A stretch of DNA of 64,000 nucleotides from Paraglaciecola sp. T6c (lineage in GTDB: Bacteria > Pseudomonadota > Gammaproteobacteria > Enterobacterales > Alteromonadaceae), in the NCBI RefSeq assembly GCF_000014225.1, contig NC_008228.1:1302001-1366000 (forward strand), read 5' to 3'. The notes under the pieces were generated by a model, which had not been told where the DNA came from, searched no databases, and was given only the letters and a program-made list of their open reading frames with translations. How positions within the stretch are numbered: position 1 is the first letter of the stretch; each line of letters starts with the position of its first letter. A program made the translations under genes and the position numbers. Shown one piece after another: positions 36,748-44,796 of the stretch.

Positions 36748-38625
36748 TTAAAACTGGTACTGAGCACCAATGTAACCCGCCGCACCTGAGGTGTTATAAG
36801 CTGCAATATCTTGGTAGTTCGCATCAAAGGCATTTTCTACGCGCGCTGACAGGCTTAAATTTTGATTAACCGTATAACGTGCGCTGATATCCATCACTTC
36901 ATAGCCTTTGAGTGCTACGCCATCGACCGAATCATGAGATGAGCGCAGGCTAGCGGCTAACTTCCACGTGTTATTGTCGTAATACACGCTGACGCTACCT
37001 GAGTTACGGGGGCGACGGCGGCGCTGGTCACCAGCGGTATCTTCAGTATCGTTGTAGGTATAATTAGCGGTGACACCAATAGTATCGGTAACAAGCACGT
37101 CTGCAATGAGCTCGATACCCTTGGACGAGCTTTCGCCTAAGTCTTGTAAGTAACCCGAAAAAGCGGCGAGATCAAAGTAAATGCTGTCTTCTATCTTTTG
37201 ATCAAAGTAAGTGGCTTCAAACTGTGAGCCAGAGGCCAAAGAGTAGGTTAGGCCAACCTCATAGCCTTTGGTGGTCTCTTCTTTTAATGCAGTATCAGTG
37301 GCTGGTGCCCTAGCAAAAGGCCCAGCGTTATAGCCGATTTCGTATAAGCTTGGCGCTCTAAAACCGGTACCGTAGGCCCCGCGCAGTTTGAGTTCGTTCT
37401 CACCGATTGTCCAAATATAAGCACTGCTTAACCGATAGCTCGTGTGCTCGCCGAAATCTTCGTTGTCGTCATGGCGCACACCTGCGGTAATGAAAAAGTC
37501 TTTCAGTACTTCACTTTGGTATTCAAGATAATAACCTCGCTGAATTCGCGCGTCATCGGTACTGGTAATGGCTTCTTTTTCCCAGTCAATACCGTAAATT
37601 AAGCTAGAGTCTTGATTCAGTTCCGTGTTACCTAAATACTCCGCTCTTTCTGTATAGCCCTTGGCGCCAAAACTGAACACGCCTTGCGTGTAATTGTTGC
37701 GCTCAATAAACATTTTTGACAGCGCAAACTCATGCTTCGATGCTCCATGTGCATAGTTGGCCGTGGCGCGAACATTGGTTTGTTCGAAATCATTAGTACA
37801 GTTATTGGTGGCCGTTTCACCAAAGCCACAATTATCAAACTTGCCATCAGCATCGGTACTACGAGCGACAAAACCAAGTTTCAGACTGTCGCTGGCTTGA
37901 TAACCTAACCGGGCATGAAGGGTGGTGTTGTCATATCCGTCAGCGTCTGGGGTTTCATTGTCAGCAATGAGTGAGTTAAAACCATCGGTTGAGAAATCAG
38001 ATGCGGCAACATAGTAGTCGAATTTATCTCTTGAACCTCCTACATCAGCCGCCAAATTGGTCGCGTTATAGCGCCCATATTCTGCTGAAACGTGACCAGA
38101 GGGCGCGCCTACACCGTTAGCGGTTTCAATATTAATCACCCCGCCAGCATCGGCGCCATACACCAAGCCTTGGCTACCACGGAGTATTTCAACACGGTTG
38201 ATGTTGCTACTTTGTATTTGCCCGAATTTAGGGCCGACTTGAGTGCCGGTTGGGTCAGAAACATCAACGCCATCAATACGTACCAACGTGCGGTAACCTT
38301 CTTCACCGCGAATACGTAAGCTGGTGGCTGAGCCTACGCTACCACTGCCTGTCACAGTCACTGAGGGCTGGGTGCGTAGCACATCTGCTAAATTGATATA
38401 ACCACGGGTTTCAATTTCATCCCGGGTCATAATTGATACAGACGTAGCGATTTCACGAATGGGCATAGCTACCCGGCTTGACACTACAACCATACGTTCA
38501 AGCGGGCGGTCGGTTTTGCTAGCAACGTCTGTTGAATTAGCTGCCTGAGCATCAGTAGTTTGTGCGATAGCTGGGCTTACAGCCAACGCGAGAGAGATGG
38601 CGATAGCCAATGGGCGGTGTTGCAT
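36748..38625 (-). CDS. btuB: BtuB-like TonB-dependent receptor, probably for cobalamin
   Basis: This is a 625-residue outer-membrane TonB-dependent receptor, close to the 614 residues of E. coli BtuB. A signal peptide covers about 21 residues (IAISLALAVSPAIAQ). A TonB-box-like ERMVVVSS lies near residue 45. The plug domain follows, with SIMTRDEIETRGYINLADVLRTQPSV, RGEEGYRTLVRIDGVDV and NRVEILRGSQGLVYGADAGGVINI. The barrel ends in QYQF with the terminal aromatic residue needed for assembly. The decisive evidence for substrate is a cobalamin riboswitch about 200 bases upstream on the same strand. TTGAGGAA is the ribosome site. No btuC/D/F genes are in the window. Confidence 0.9.
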   Translation of the reverse strand: MQHRPLAIAISLALAVSPAIAQTTDAQAANSTDVASKTDRPLERMVVVSSRVAMPIREIATSVSIMTRDEIETRGYINLADVLRTQPSVTVTGSGSVGSATSLRIRGEEGYRTLVRIDGVDVSDPTGTQVGPKFGQIQSSNINRVEILRGSQGLVYGADAGGVINIETANGVGAPSGHVSAEYGRYNATNLAADVGGSRDKFDYYVAASDFSTDGFNSLIADNETPDADGYDNTTLHARLGYQASDSLKLGFVARSTDADGKFDNCGFGETATNNCTNDFEQTNVRATANYAHGASKHEFALSKMFIERNNYTQGVFSFGAKGYTERAEYLGNTELNQDSSLIYGIDWEKEAITSTDDARIQRGYYLEYQSEVLKDFFITAGVRHDDNEDFGEHTSYRLSSAYIWTIGENELKLRGAYGTGFRAPSLYEIGYNAGPFARAPATDTALKEETTKGYEVGLTYSLASGSQFEATYFDQKIEDSIYFDLAAFSGYLQDLGESSSKGIELIADVLVTDTIGVTANYTYNDTEDTAGDQRRRRPRNSGSVSVYYDNNTWKLAASLRSSHDSVDGVALKGYEVMDISARYTVNQNLSLSARVENAFDANYQDIAAYNTSGAAGYIGAQYQF

Positions 38626-38762
38626 GTGTGTTCCTCAATCTGAAAAAAGTTAACGATCGAAGGAGGGGTAAAATGCGTGAATTATTATAATCTTGCGGCG
38701 ATATGCAGTGAAATGACGTTTAAAAAGGATAAGATAGCGTCAAAACTAAAGCCACCAACAAG

Positions 38763-38804
38763 TTAATTTGATAGGTGCATTCTAATGAAGCCCTCCGCTT
38801 CATT
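38763..38804 (-). promoter_or_regulatory. Hairpin presenting GGAGG, followed by a 5-codon frame
   Basis: Between the riboswitch core and btuB, the transcript can form an 8-bp stem (AATGAAGC/GCTTCATT, 38784-38804) with a loop of exactly GGAGG. Eleven bases later an ATG at 38780 opens a five-codon frame (M-H-L-S-N) that stops at 38763. It may belong to the expression platform. Confidence 0.35.
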
Positions 38805-38819
38805 CGTAAATAACTAGTT

Positions 38820-38975
38820 CATAGGCCGGTGTCGGGCTGACATCTCAAAGGATGCTTACCGTTGCGGGGGCAGCGATGGGTTAACCTAGACAGCCATGTT
38901 TGTCTGGTGACACCATACTTCCCGTTTACCCTGTTCAGTTGAAATGGCTCACAACCAACAGGCACCTAGAATAGC
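38820..38975 (-). ncRNA. Cobalamin riboswitch (B12 element)
   Basis: On the minus strand the invariant B12 box GCTGCCCCCGCAACGGTAA is present at 38856-38874. It is preceded by a 5' part with GGTGCC (complement of 38961-38966) and GGGAAG-like and GGTG segments, and followed by a GTCAG-CC-GACACCGGCC closing arm at 38824-38840. Order and spacing fit the adenosylcobalamin-type aptamer. It lies about 200 bases upstream of the BtuB-like receptor on the same strand, where it would shut down expression when B12 is plentiful. Confidence 0.92.
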
Positions 38976-39073
38976 GGGCGAGACGATACAAACACTGGGC
39001 TACAAAGTCAATGAATAAGGCCGCAACCCCAGCAGTTGATACACAGTAGTATCGCGTCTCACCATCAACCAAT

Positions 39074-39165
39074 AACATGACACCCATGATAACGACTAAT
39101 ATTGTGACACCCACGATGATGCACGGTGAGAACCGATAAAACCAATATCATGACACCCATGATAA
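39074..39165. repeat. Left group of three REP-like palindromes
   Basis: Three stem-loops share the loop ACACC. They are at 39074-39092 (TAACATG/CATGATA), 39101-39119 (TATTGTG/CACGATG) and 39147-39165 (TATCATG/CATGATA). The second has G-C where the others have A-T in the stem, changed on both arms. The same elements, with loop GGTGT, lie on the other side of the transposase gene. Confidence 0.8.
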
Positions 39166-39254
39166 ATTGTCTAAGTAAACAGCCGCCCAGCTTCAAACCC
39201 AAGCCTTTGATGTCGCCGCACCACCGGTGTTATCTCGTTGACTTCATGCTAAAA

Positions 39255-39324
39255 CCTAAAACCTAAGACCTAAGACCTAAGACCTAAGACCTAAGACCTA
39301 AGACCTAAGACCTAAGACCTAAGA
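39255..39324. repeat. 7-bp tandem repeat, 10 units
   Basis: The unit CCTAAGA is repeated nine times without change from 39262 to 39324, after one variant unit (CCTAAAA) at 39255. The copy number could vary by replication slippage. Confidence 0.95.
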
Positions 39325-39543
39325 CCGTTACTGTCACACCGATGATATGATTTGGTGAAAGTAGCTCAGGCTCAAGGTAGGCGAGTGCTTTCGTTATAAA
39401 AGAGACTAATGGGTATACGTTACTTTTATTTATCTGATTTTTGCGTCTTGTGAGTAAAAATGAAGGATGGCATGAATTTACGGCTTAAAGCGCTTGCGAA
39501 AATGTATAACCGAGAGGATTTTCGCAGATTTTAATGGTTAAAG

Positions 39544-40527
39544 TTACGCTCGTTTAAGTAACTCTCTGGCTTTTCCCATACCTCTAATACGTTGATGATG
39601 GGTATGCCGTTTGAAGGTGTTCATTATCAGCTCTGCACCTGCAGCACAAAAGAAGTGCTTTTCGAACTCAGTCACTAAAATTAACCATTGCGCTGAATCT
39701 AAGCCTAACTGTTGTAAAATTGGGCTTTGGTATTTTTCGATATGATCGGCTTTGTCATCAATAATACTGCGGCTGGTGGTTTGTACTAGGTCGCAATAGT
39801 TTTCAAGTGAATAGCTGACGCCCTTAGGGGAGTTTTGTTTCGGATTGCCTATAAAGGGCATCAAATTTTTTGGTTGTTGTTGCTTATTATTAAAAGCTTG
39901 CAGTCGTTTTTTTATACTGGTGTATTTTGAGGTTTTAGGCGTTTTTTCAACTTTAGCTCGAACGGGGTTTAAGTCAACATAGGCCATACATGCTAACAGT
40001 GCACTTTCATCTAACAATGCTTGAGATTTAAATCGCCCTTCCCAAAATCGACCAGTGCAACAGTCCTCTTTATTCGCCTCTCTGGCAATATATTCATTGA
40101 TATCACGCATAAACCAACTGATGTCGTACAAACGCTTTCGATATAGCTCAACAGTTTCATCAAAGGTAATCAGCTCACCTGGAGTGAGTTTATCACCACA
40201 GACGTACTTCTGCGTGAGTAAGGTGCCCTTATGTATTTTGTGATAGCGGCGTAATACCTCGTCAATTTTCCAATCATTCGCTGCTGAATCATCTACGTGT
40301 AGCACTATATGTGTGTGATTACTCATTACTGCGTATGCACAAATGCTGATGGAAAATACGGTCGACAAAAATAGTAAACGATCCTCAACCCAACCTCGAC
40401 GGTGCTCGTAACTTTGACCAGAGTATTTATCAATACCACATAGGTAAGAGCGCCGAACACATCGCGAAATGCAGTGGTAATAGGGGGTATCAATTAGGCT
40501 GATTTGGTTTTTTCTAGGTTGAGGCAC
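39544..40527 (-). CDS. REP-associated Y1 (HUH) transposase, RAYT family
   Basis: This 327-residue protein is an IS200-like single-strand transposase of the REP-associated (RAYT) type, which cuts and joins REP palindromes. The N-terminal region has the RAYT-typical PYYHCISRCVRRSYLCG, and the metal-binding HUH motif is His71-Thr-His73 in SNHTHIVLH. The catalytic Tyr is probably in the later helix, FMRDINEYIARE, followed by TGRFWEGRFKSQALLD, which is also typical. The C-terminal extension resembles larger marine RAYTs. Unlike an insertion sequence, it is a single gene flanked by short palindromes rather than by long terminal repeats. Three palindromes lie on the left and two or three on the right, supporting the assignment. 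Confidence 0.9.
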   Translation of the reverse strand: MPQPRKNQISLIDTPYYHCISRCVRRSYLCGIDKYSGQSYEHRRGWVEDRLLFLSTVFSISICAYAVMSNHTHIVLHVDDSAANDWKIDEVLRRYHKIHKGTLLTQKYVCGDKLTPGELITFDETVELYRKRLYDISWFMRDINEYIAREANKEDCCTGRFWEGRFKSQALLDESALLACMAYVDLNPVRAKVEKTPKTSKYTSIKKRLQAFNNKQQQPKNLMPFIGNPKQNSPKGVSYSLENYCDLVQTTSRSIIDDKADHIEKYQSPILQQLGLDSAQWLILVTEFEKHFFCAAGAELIMNTFKRHTHHQRIRGMGKARELLKRA

Positions 40528-40594
40528 AATGCGTACACCATGATGAATAAGATACTTAATGATTTTAGTTCAGTTTTTGAAACGTGAAGGGTTT

Positions 40595-40698
40595 TATCAT
40601 GGATGTCAGCATAGTGTTTTTAACCTGAGCTAGATCAGATTAACGTGGGTGTCACGATAAGATATGAGCTAGGTAAAATTAGCATGGGTGTCATGATA
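40595..40698. repeat. Right group of REP-like palindromes
   Basis: Two clear stem-loops with loop GGTGT lie at 40641-40659 (TAACGTG/CACGATA) and 40680-40698 (TAGCATG/CATGATA). Each sits inside a 36-base unit starting TGAGCTAG at 40626 and 40665, so the period is 39. A degenerate copy is at 40595-40613. Orientation is opposite to that of the left group. Confidence 0.8.
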
Positions 40699-40809
40699 AA
40701 ATAAAAATCTTATGAGGTTGTGATGTCTGCGGCTTAAGCCAATCGCTATCGCGTGAATTTTCTCGGCTGGCTACATACTCTAGTCCACACTTTAGGCCCG
40801 CATTTAGGG

Positions 40810-42117
40810 TCAGGTATTGGCCTGTATCGCTTGATCGATGACCCAGAGGCGATCCTGACCCCAAGTGACAGTATCCTGAAATCGAAAACAGGGAACGCCC
40901 CATAAACCTAATGCGTTAAGTTCATCCATATTGGCTTCAACGTCTTTACGCCACGACTGGCTACGAAGTTCTTTTTTCGCCTCTTCCCACTCAAGGCCAC
41001 TGCGCTGTGCGATGATGCGCATACCTTTTTCGTTGTCAGCCAGTATGCCTTGGCTGTTCACGGCGCGAGCGAATTCGAGCAGGTAGGTTATCTCTTTGCC
41101 TTGGGCCTTGGCCATAGCAAATAGTGAATAGCAGTTTTCAACGGCTTTGCCCAAGGGATCGGCCACAAAACCGTAAGGGATGCCCTGTTTCTTAGCTTCG
41201 CGTTTCGTGTCATGAAAAATATACATCTTCTTGGTTTGTGGTACGTTCATGCCGCGCATCATCATGGGTAACACAGGTTTTACGATCAGTTCGCAAGCAT
41301 ACTGTTGGCACAATTTTATCGCTAACTCTAGGCCTAAATAGGAATAGGGACTACGAGCTGAAAAATACAGAATGACTGGATCTGCAATAGCCTTTAACTT
41401 CAACGGGGAAGTCAAAGAGATTTTCGTCTGGCGGTCGTATTTTATCTCTTGCGAACTAGGTGCAAAGAGCAATGAGTTTAGACGCTTTTCAAGGTGAACA
41501 AGCCGATCTATCGCCCAATACCATTCACCTGCATATTTGATTGTGCCAGGTAAATAGTGCCCTTGTTCGGCAAGATACCCCTCATTATCTGCAATTGTCT
41601 TAAACAGCGTTAGTGGCATCGAAATATTTTCATTCCGGTTTTTAGTAACGAGTGGACAGGGAATGTCTTGCCAGTATTGTTGAAAAATTCCCCGCATATC
41701 CTCTACTGCTGTATCGCTATGCTCAGCTTCCAGCATCGCTCCCCAATACTGGGCGAGTTCGAACTCAGCTTTAGGGCGGTAAGATGCTAATGGCGGAAAC
41801 TCTAGCTCGTATAAAGCAGCGAGCCTAGTGCAATCAAGTAAACTATTGCTCTGCCATTTTTCTAAATCGGGAAACATCTCTTGTTGTTTATCGTGTACGG
41901 TGAACAGCCTGATTTGAACGCCATAGCGTACTTTGATTTCAGGTAATACTTGAAGAAGTAAATAGCTGTAGGGATCAGTTATACTGACAAAAATTTCAAG
42001 TGTATGTTTTCTAAGTGTTATTGCTCGCTTACTTTCTGCGACAGAGCGCTTAATATTAAGCAGTACATCGCTTGAGATGGCTTTGGTCATATAGCGCATA
42101 AGGTGTTTTTTTAGCAT
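40810..42117 (-). CDS. Tandem DsbA-fold / HCCA isomerase-like protein
   Basis: This 435-residue protein contains two DsbA-fold domains in tandem. The second (about residues 245-430) is clearly of the 2-hydroxychromene-2-carboxylate isomerase type: DPVILYFSARSPYSYLGLELA, then PVLPMMMRGMNVPQTKK, PYGFVADPLG, and a C-terminal LGLWGVPCFRFQDTVTWGQDR. The first (about 45-190) begins ITDPYSYLLLQVLPEI and is more divergent. HCCA isomerases use glutathione in naphthalene-type aromatic catabolism, but many homologues act on other substrates. No signal peptide is seen. It is divergent from an AraC-type regulator with a 172-base gap, which probably controls it. Enzyme activity is inferred from the family only. 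Confidence 0.75.
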   Translation of the reverse strand: MLKKHLMRYMTKAISSDVLLNIKRSVAESKRAITLRKHTLEIFVSITDPYSYLLLQVLPEIKVRYGVQIRLFTVHDKQQEMFPDLEKWQSNSLLDCTRLAALYELEFPPLASYRPKAEFELAQYWGAMLEAEHSDTAVEDMRGIFQQYWQDIPCPLVTKNRNENISMPLTLFKTIADNEGYLAEQGHYLPGTIKYAGEWYWAIDRLVHLEKRLNSLLFAPSSQEIKYDRQTKISLTSPLKLKAIADPVILYFSARSPYSYLGLELAIKLCQQYACELIVKPVLPMMMRGMNVPQTKKMYIFHDTKREAKKQGIPYGFVADPLGKAVENCYSLFAMAKAQGKEITYLLEFARAVNSQGILADNEKGMRIIAQRSGLEWEEAKKELRSQSWRKDVEANMDELNALGLWGVPCFRFQDTVTWGQDRLWVIDQAIQANT

Positions 42118-42289
42118 TGTTATATCTCTATGGGTCTAATGACTGTAAGTGCAGTAGGTAAAATATTGTTGTCCCATTCTAGGGAGACAAGAGATCAGTG
42201 GAATAGCCTAATTGGCCACTTGCTTAGCATATGTGGCCAAAGCGCTGACCTGTGGTAAGCTTTGTTCTCACTCGTTGGAGGTTAACTAT

Positions 42290-43309
42290 ATGCGCGACAC
42301 ATTTGGTGCCACGGAGCCTGCGGTGCCGACTTACTTCCCCAGTGCACTTTTCCGTTGGTTGCTAAGCGAAGGCTATCAAGCAGATGCGTTACTCGTAGAC
42401 TTACCTTTCACTGAGAAAGAATTTGAACGAGGCGAAGTGAACGTCACGTTTAACCAGCACAAAGCGTTTATTACCCGCTGTATCAACGTTACGCAAAACC
42501 CTCGTTTAGGGCTCGCATTCGGCAAACACCTAAAACTTACTGACCTCGGTTTACTTGGTTACGCTGCATCGAGCAGTGCAAGTTTGCGTGAAGCATTGCA
42601 GGTCATTGTGGATTACTTTAAGTTACGCGGGCCACTGCTCAAGTTAACGTTAAACGTCAGTGGCGAAAAGGCAATCTTAGAGGTGTTTGAAGTCTTAAAT
42701 TACGACACCATCCGCGCGTTTATGTGTGAAGCGGCTTTAGTCACAATTCGTAATATTATTAAACTGTTAGCAGGCGATGACATTGTACAATACGCCACGG
42801 TTACTTATGTAAAACCGGATGATTGGGACGCGCAATTAAGCCCCCTAGCATTCAAATTTAACCAAGCGCAACACAGTGTACATTTTGATGCGATACATCT
42901 TAGTGCACCTTTGGGCAGTGTTGATATCAAAACCCAGATAGTGATCAAACAACTGTGCCAGAACATGCTTGCAAAAATCAGCCAGCAAGAAGGGTTAATT
43001 ACACGATTATCACACGTTATTTTGCGTCAACCAGATCAGTTTCCTAAACTCGAGGAAGCGGCTAAGGCACTCGCCACATCACCACGTACGTTGCGCAGGG
43101 AGCTACAAAGTCTCGGAACGACATATCAAAAAGAGTTAGACGTAATACGTAGACGCATTGCTATGGAGTATTTGAGTAGTACTACTTTGCCCATTGAAAC
43201 GATTTCCCAGCGTTTAGGCTACATAAATGCGCCCAGTTTTGCTCGAGCATTTAAACGCTGGACAACCCTTTCTGCCAGCCAATACCGCAATCGCTATAAC
43301 CTTTTTTAG
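42290..43309 (+). CDS. AraC-family transcriptional regulator
   Basis: This 339-residue DNA-binding regulator starts at the ATG at 42290, nine bases after GGAGG; an upstream in-frame ATG at 42212 lacks a ribosome site. The N-terminal domain, with LGLAFGKHLKLTDLGLLGYAASSSASLREAL, is of the arabinose-binding-like type found in OruR/ArgR-like and other aromatic-responsive regulators. The C-terminal two-helix AraC DNA-binding domain has LEEAAKALATSPRTLRRELQSLG and the conserved RLGYINAPSFARAFKRWT block. Divergence from the HCCA isomerase-like gene suggests that it regulates that gene. The 13-bp hairpin after its stop is shared with the convergent aceF gene. Confidence 0.9.
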   Translation: MRDTFGATEPAVPTYFPSALFRWLLSEGYQADALLVDLPFTEKEFERGEVNVTFNQHKAFITRCINVTQNPRLGLAFGKHLKLTDLGLLGYAASSSASLREALQVIVDYFKLRGPLLKLTLNVSGEKAILEVFEVLNYDTIRAFMCEAALVTIRNIIKLLAGDDIVQYATVTYVKPDDWDAQLSPLAFKFNQAQHSVHFDAIHLSAPLGSVDIKTQIVIKQLCQNMLAKISQQEGLITRLSHVILRQPDQFPKLEEAAKALATSPRTLRRELQSLGTTYQKELDVIRRRIAMEYLSSTTLPIETISQRLGYINAPSFARAFKRWTTLSASQYRNRYNLF

Positions 43310-43321
43310 TGTGGACAAATT

Positions 43322-43355
43322 GTTAAGGTAATTGACGTCCAGCAATTACCTTAAC
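43322..43355. terminator. Bidirectional terminator between AraC gene and aceF
   Basis: A perfect 13-bp stem, GTTAAGGTAATTG at 43322-43334 and CAATTACCTTAAC at 43343-43355, has an 8-base loop. It lies between convergent genes; the tails are only moderately T-rich on both strands. Confidence 0.65.
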
Positions 43356-43396
43356 CATATTTGTAATTTGACTAACCCATAATAAGCATTAGCAAG

Positions 43397-44794
43397 TTAG
43401 AGCATTATTCGCCTGATGTCAGCAAGCAGAGAAGCTATATAGGCATTGAAACGTCCAGCTTGAGCACCGTCTAAGGCTCTATGATCCCAACTTAGACTCA
43501 TGGGAAGGATCAATCTTGGTATCGCTTCTTTGCCGTTCCACTTGAGTTCAGTTCGCGCCTTTGCTACTCCTAAAATAGCTACTTCAGGCGCGTTAATAAT
43601 AGGGGTGAAATACGTACCGCCTATTCCTCCTAATGAAGATATAGAGATACATCCACCACTCATATCATTAGCGCTTAGCTTACTGTCTCTGGCTTTTGCC
43701 GCCAGTTCACTCACTTCTTTGGCGACCTGTAAAATCCCTTTCTTATCGGCATCTCGCAGTACCGGTACGACGAGACCGTTTGGCGTATCAGCTGCAAAGC
43801 CAATATGAAAATAATCTTTCAATATGATGTCATCACCGTCGAGACTGGCGTTAAATTCAGGGAATTTTTTCAAGGCAGCGGTGACAACCTTTATCAAAAG
43901 GGCAACCATGGTGACCTTTATCCCTGATTTTTCCTGTTGCTGATTGAGCTCAACGCGAAATGCGTCAAGGTCAGTTATATCTGCATCTTCATGATTAGTC
44001 ACATGAGGAATACTGACCCAATTGCGATGTAAATTTGCGGCGCTTATTTTGCGGATCCGAGAAATCGGTTGGCGTTGAATGGGACCAAACTTAGCAAAAT
44101 CGACTTGGGGCCATGCCAACATATCTTTCAGCGGACCTCCAGCGGCAATTTGTGTATCACCACTGTTACGATCCTCTTGCATTAACGATTTCACATAGGC
44201 GTGGGTGTCTTCTTTAGTAATGCGACCTTTGGGGCCACTCCCGGTGACGTTATTGAGGTTGATGTCTAATTGATGTGCTAGTTTCCTCACTGAAGGGGAG
44301 GCGTATGCGATGCTATCTTTATCTACCGCGCTTATCCCCATGGCATTCGTAGTTGACGCAGAAGTATGAAAATGAACGTCCTTGGTGGTTTCGTTGCTGC
44401 GAGGTGAAACTGACCCTGGGGAATCGTCTTTATTAGCACTTACTTCTTCTTCAATGCCAACTTCCTCGGAACGTAATTCTTCCTCGATGCTAGCTTCGGT
44501 ATTGCCTTCTGCGCTATCAGTTTGAATGGGGGCTTCTGGAGCAGCCTCAATTTCAAGAATAACACTTCCTTCACTGACTTTGTCTCCTTGGGCAACAAAT
44601 ATACGCGTGATGATTCCTGCGATCGGCGAGGGAACCTCCATCGTTGCCTTGTCGGTTTCAAGTATTATCAGCGCGTCATTTACCTCAATGTTGTAACCCA
44701 CTTCGACTGATATTTCTATGATTTCAACGTCTGTGCCGCCGCCAATATCGGGTACTAGAACTTCTTGCGAAATATGTTTTACTGGTGCATTCAT
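43397..44794 (-). CDS. aceF: Pyruvate dehydrogenase E2, dihydrolipoyl acetyltransferase
   Basis: This E2 subunit transfers acetyl groups from the E1 product to CoA in the cytoplasmic pyruvate dehydrogenase complex. The ATG at 44794 follows GGGAG by eight bases and gives 465 residues; an ATG at 44809 would overlap aceE. One lipoyl domain covers about residues 8-80, with the lipoylated Lys49 in ETDKATME. An acidic linker rich in Glu and Ser runs to about 155, followed by an E3-binding domain (YASPSVRKLAHQLDI). The catalytic domain ends in SWDHRALDGAQAGRF with His438 and Asp442. E. coli AceF has three lipoyl domains; one is fewer than usual in gammaproteobacteria. Its start is two bases after the aceE stop. 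Confidence 0.92.
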   Translation of the reverse strand: MNAPVKHISQEVLVPDIGGGTDVEIIEISVEVGYNIEVNDALIILETDKATMEVPSPIAGIITRIFVAQGDKVSEGSVILEIEAAPEAPIQTDSAEGNTEASIEEELRSEEVGIEEEVSANKDDSPGSVSPRSNETTKDVHFHTSASTTNAMGISAVDKDSIAYASPSVRKLAHQLDINLNNVTGSGPKGRITKEDTHAYVKSLMQEDRNSGDTQIAAGGPLKDMLAWPQVDFAKFGPIQRQPISRIRKISAANLHRNWVSIPHVTNHEDADITDLDAFRVELNQQQEKSGIKVTMVALLIKVVTAALKKFPEFNASLDGDDIILKDYFHIGFAADTPNGLVVPVLRDADKKGILQVAKEVSELAAKARDSKLSANDMSGGCISISSLGGIGGTYFTPIINAPEVAILGVAKARTELKWNGKEAIPRLILPMSLSWDHRALDGAQAGRFNAYIASLLADIRRIML

Positions 44795-44796
44795 TA

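Larger units (their letters stand above)
38976..39543. other. Repeat-rich non-coding region between riboswitch and RAYT gene
   Basis: No gene is seen. The stretch holds the left group of REP-like palindromes (39074-39165) and a 7-bp tandem repeat (39255-39324), each listed separately. The btuB promoter should lie near its left end. Confidence 0.5.

Noticed and set aside
39255-39324. Possible CRISPR array
   Set aside because: The repeat unit is 7 bases with no spacers and no cas genes nearby; it is a simple tandem repeat.
39544-40527. Ordinary insertion sequence
   Set aside because: There are no long terminal inverted repeats or target-site duplications; the HUH motif and flanking palindromes fit a RAYT.
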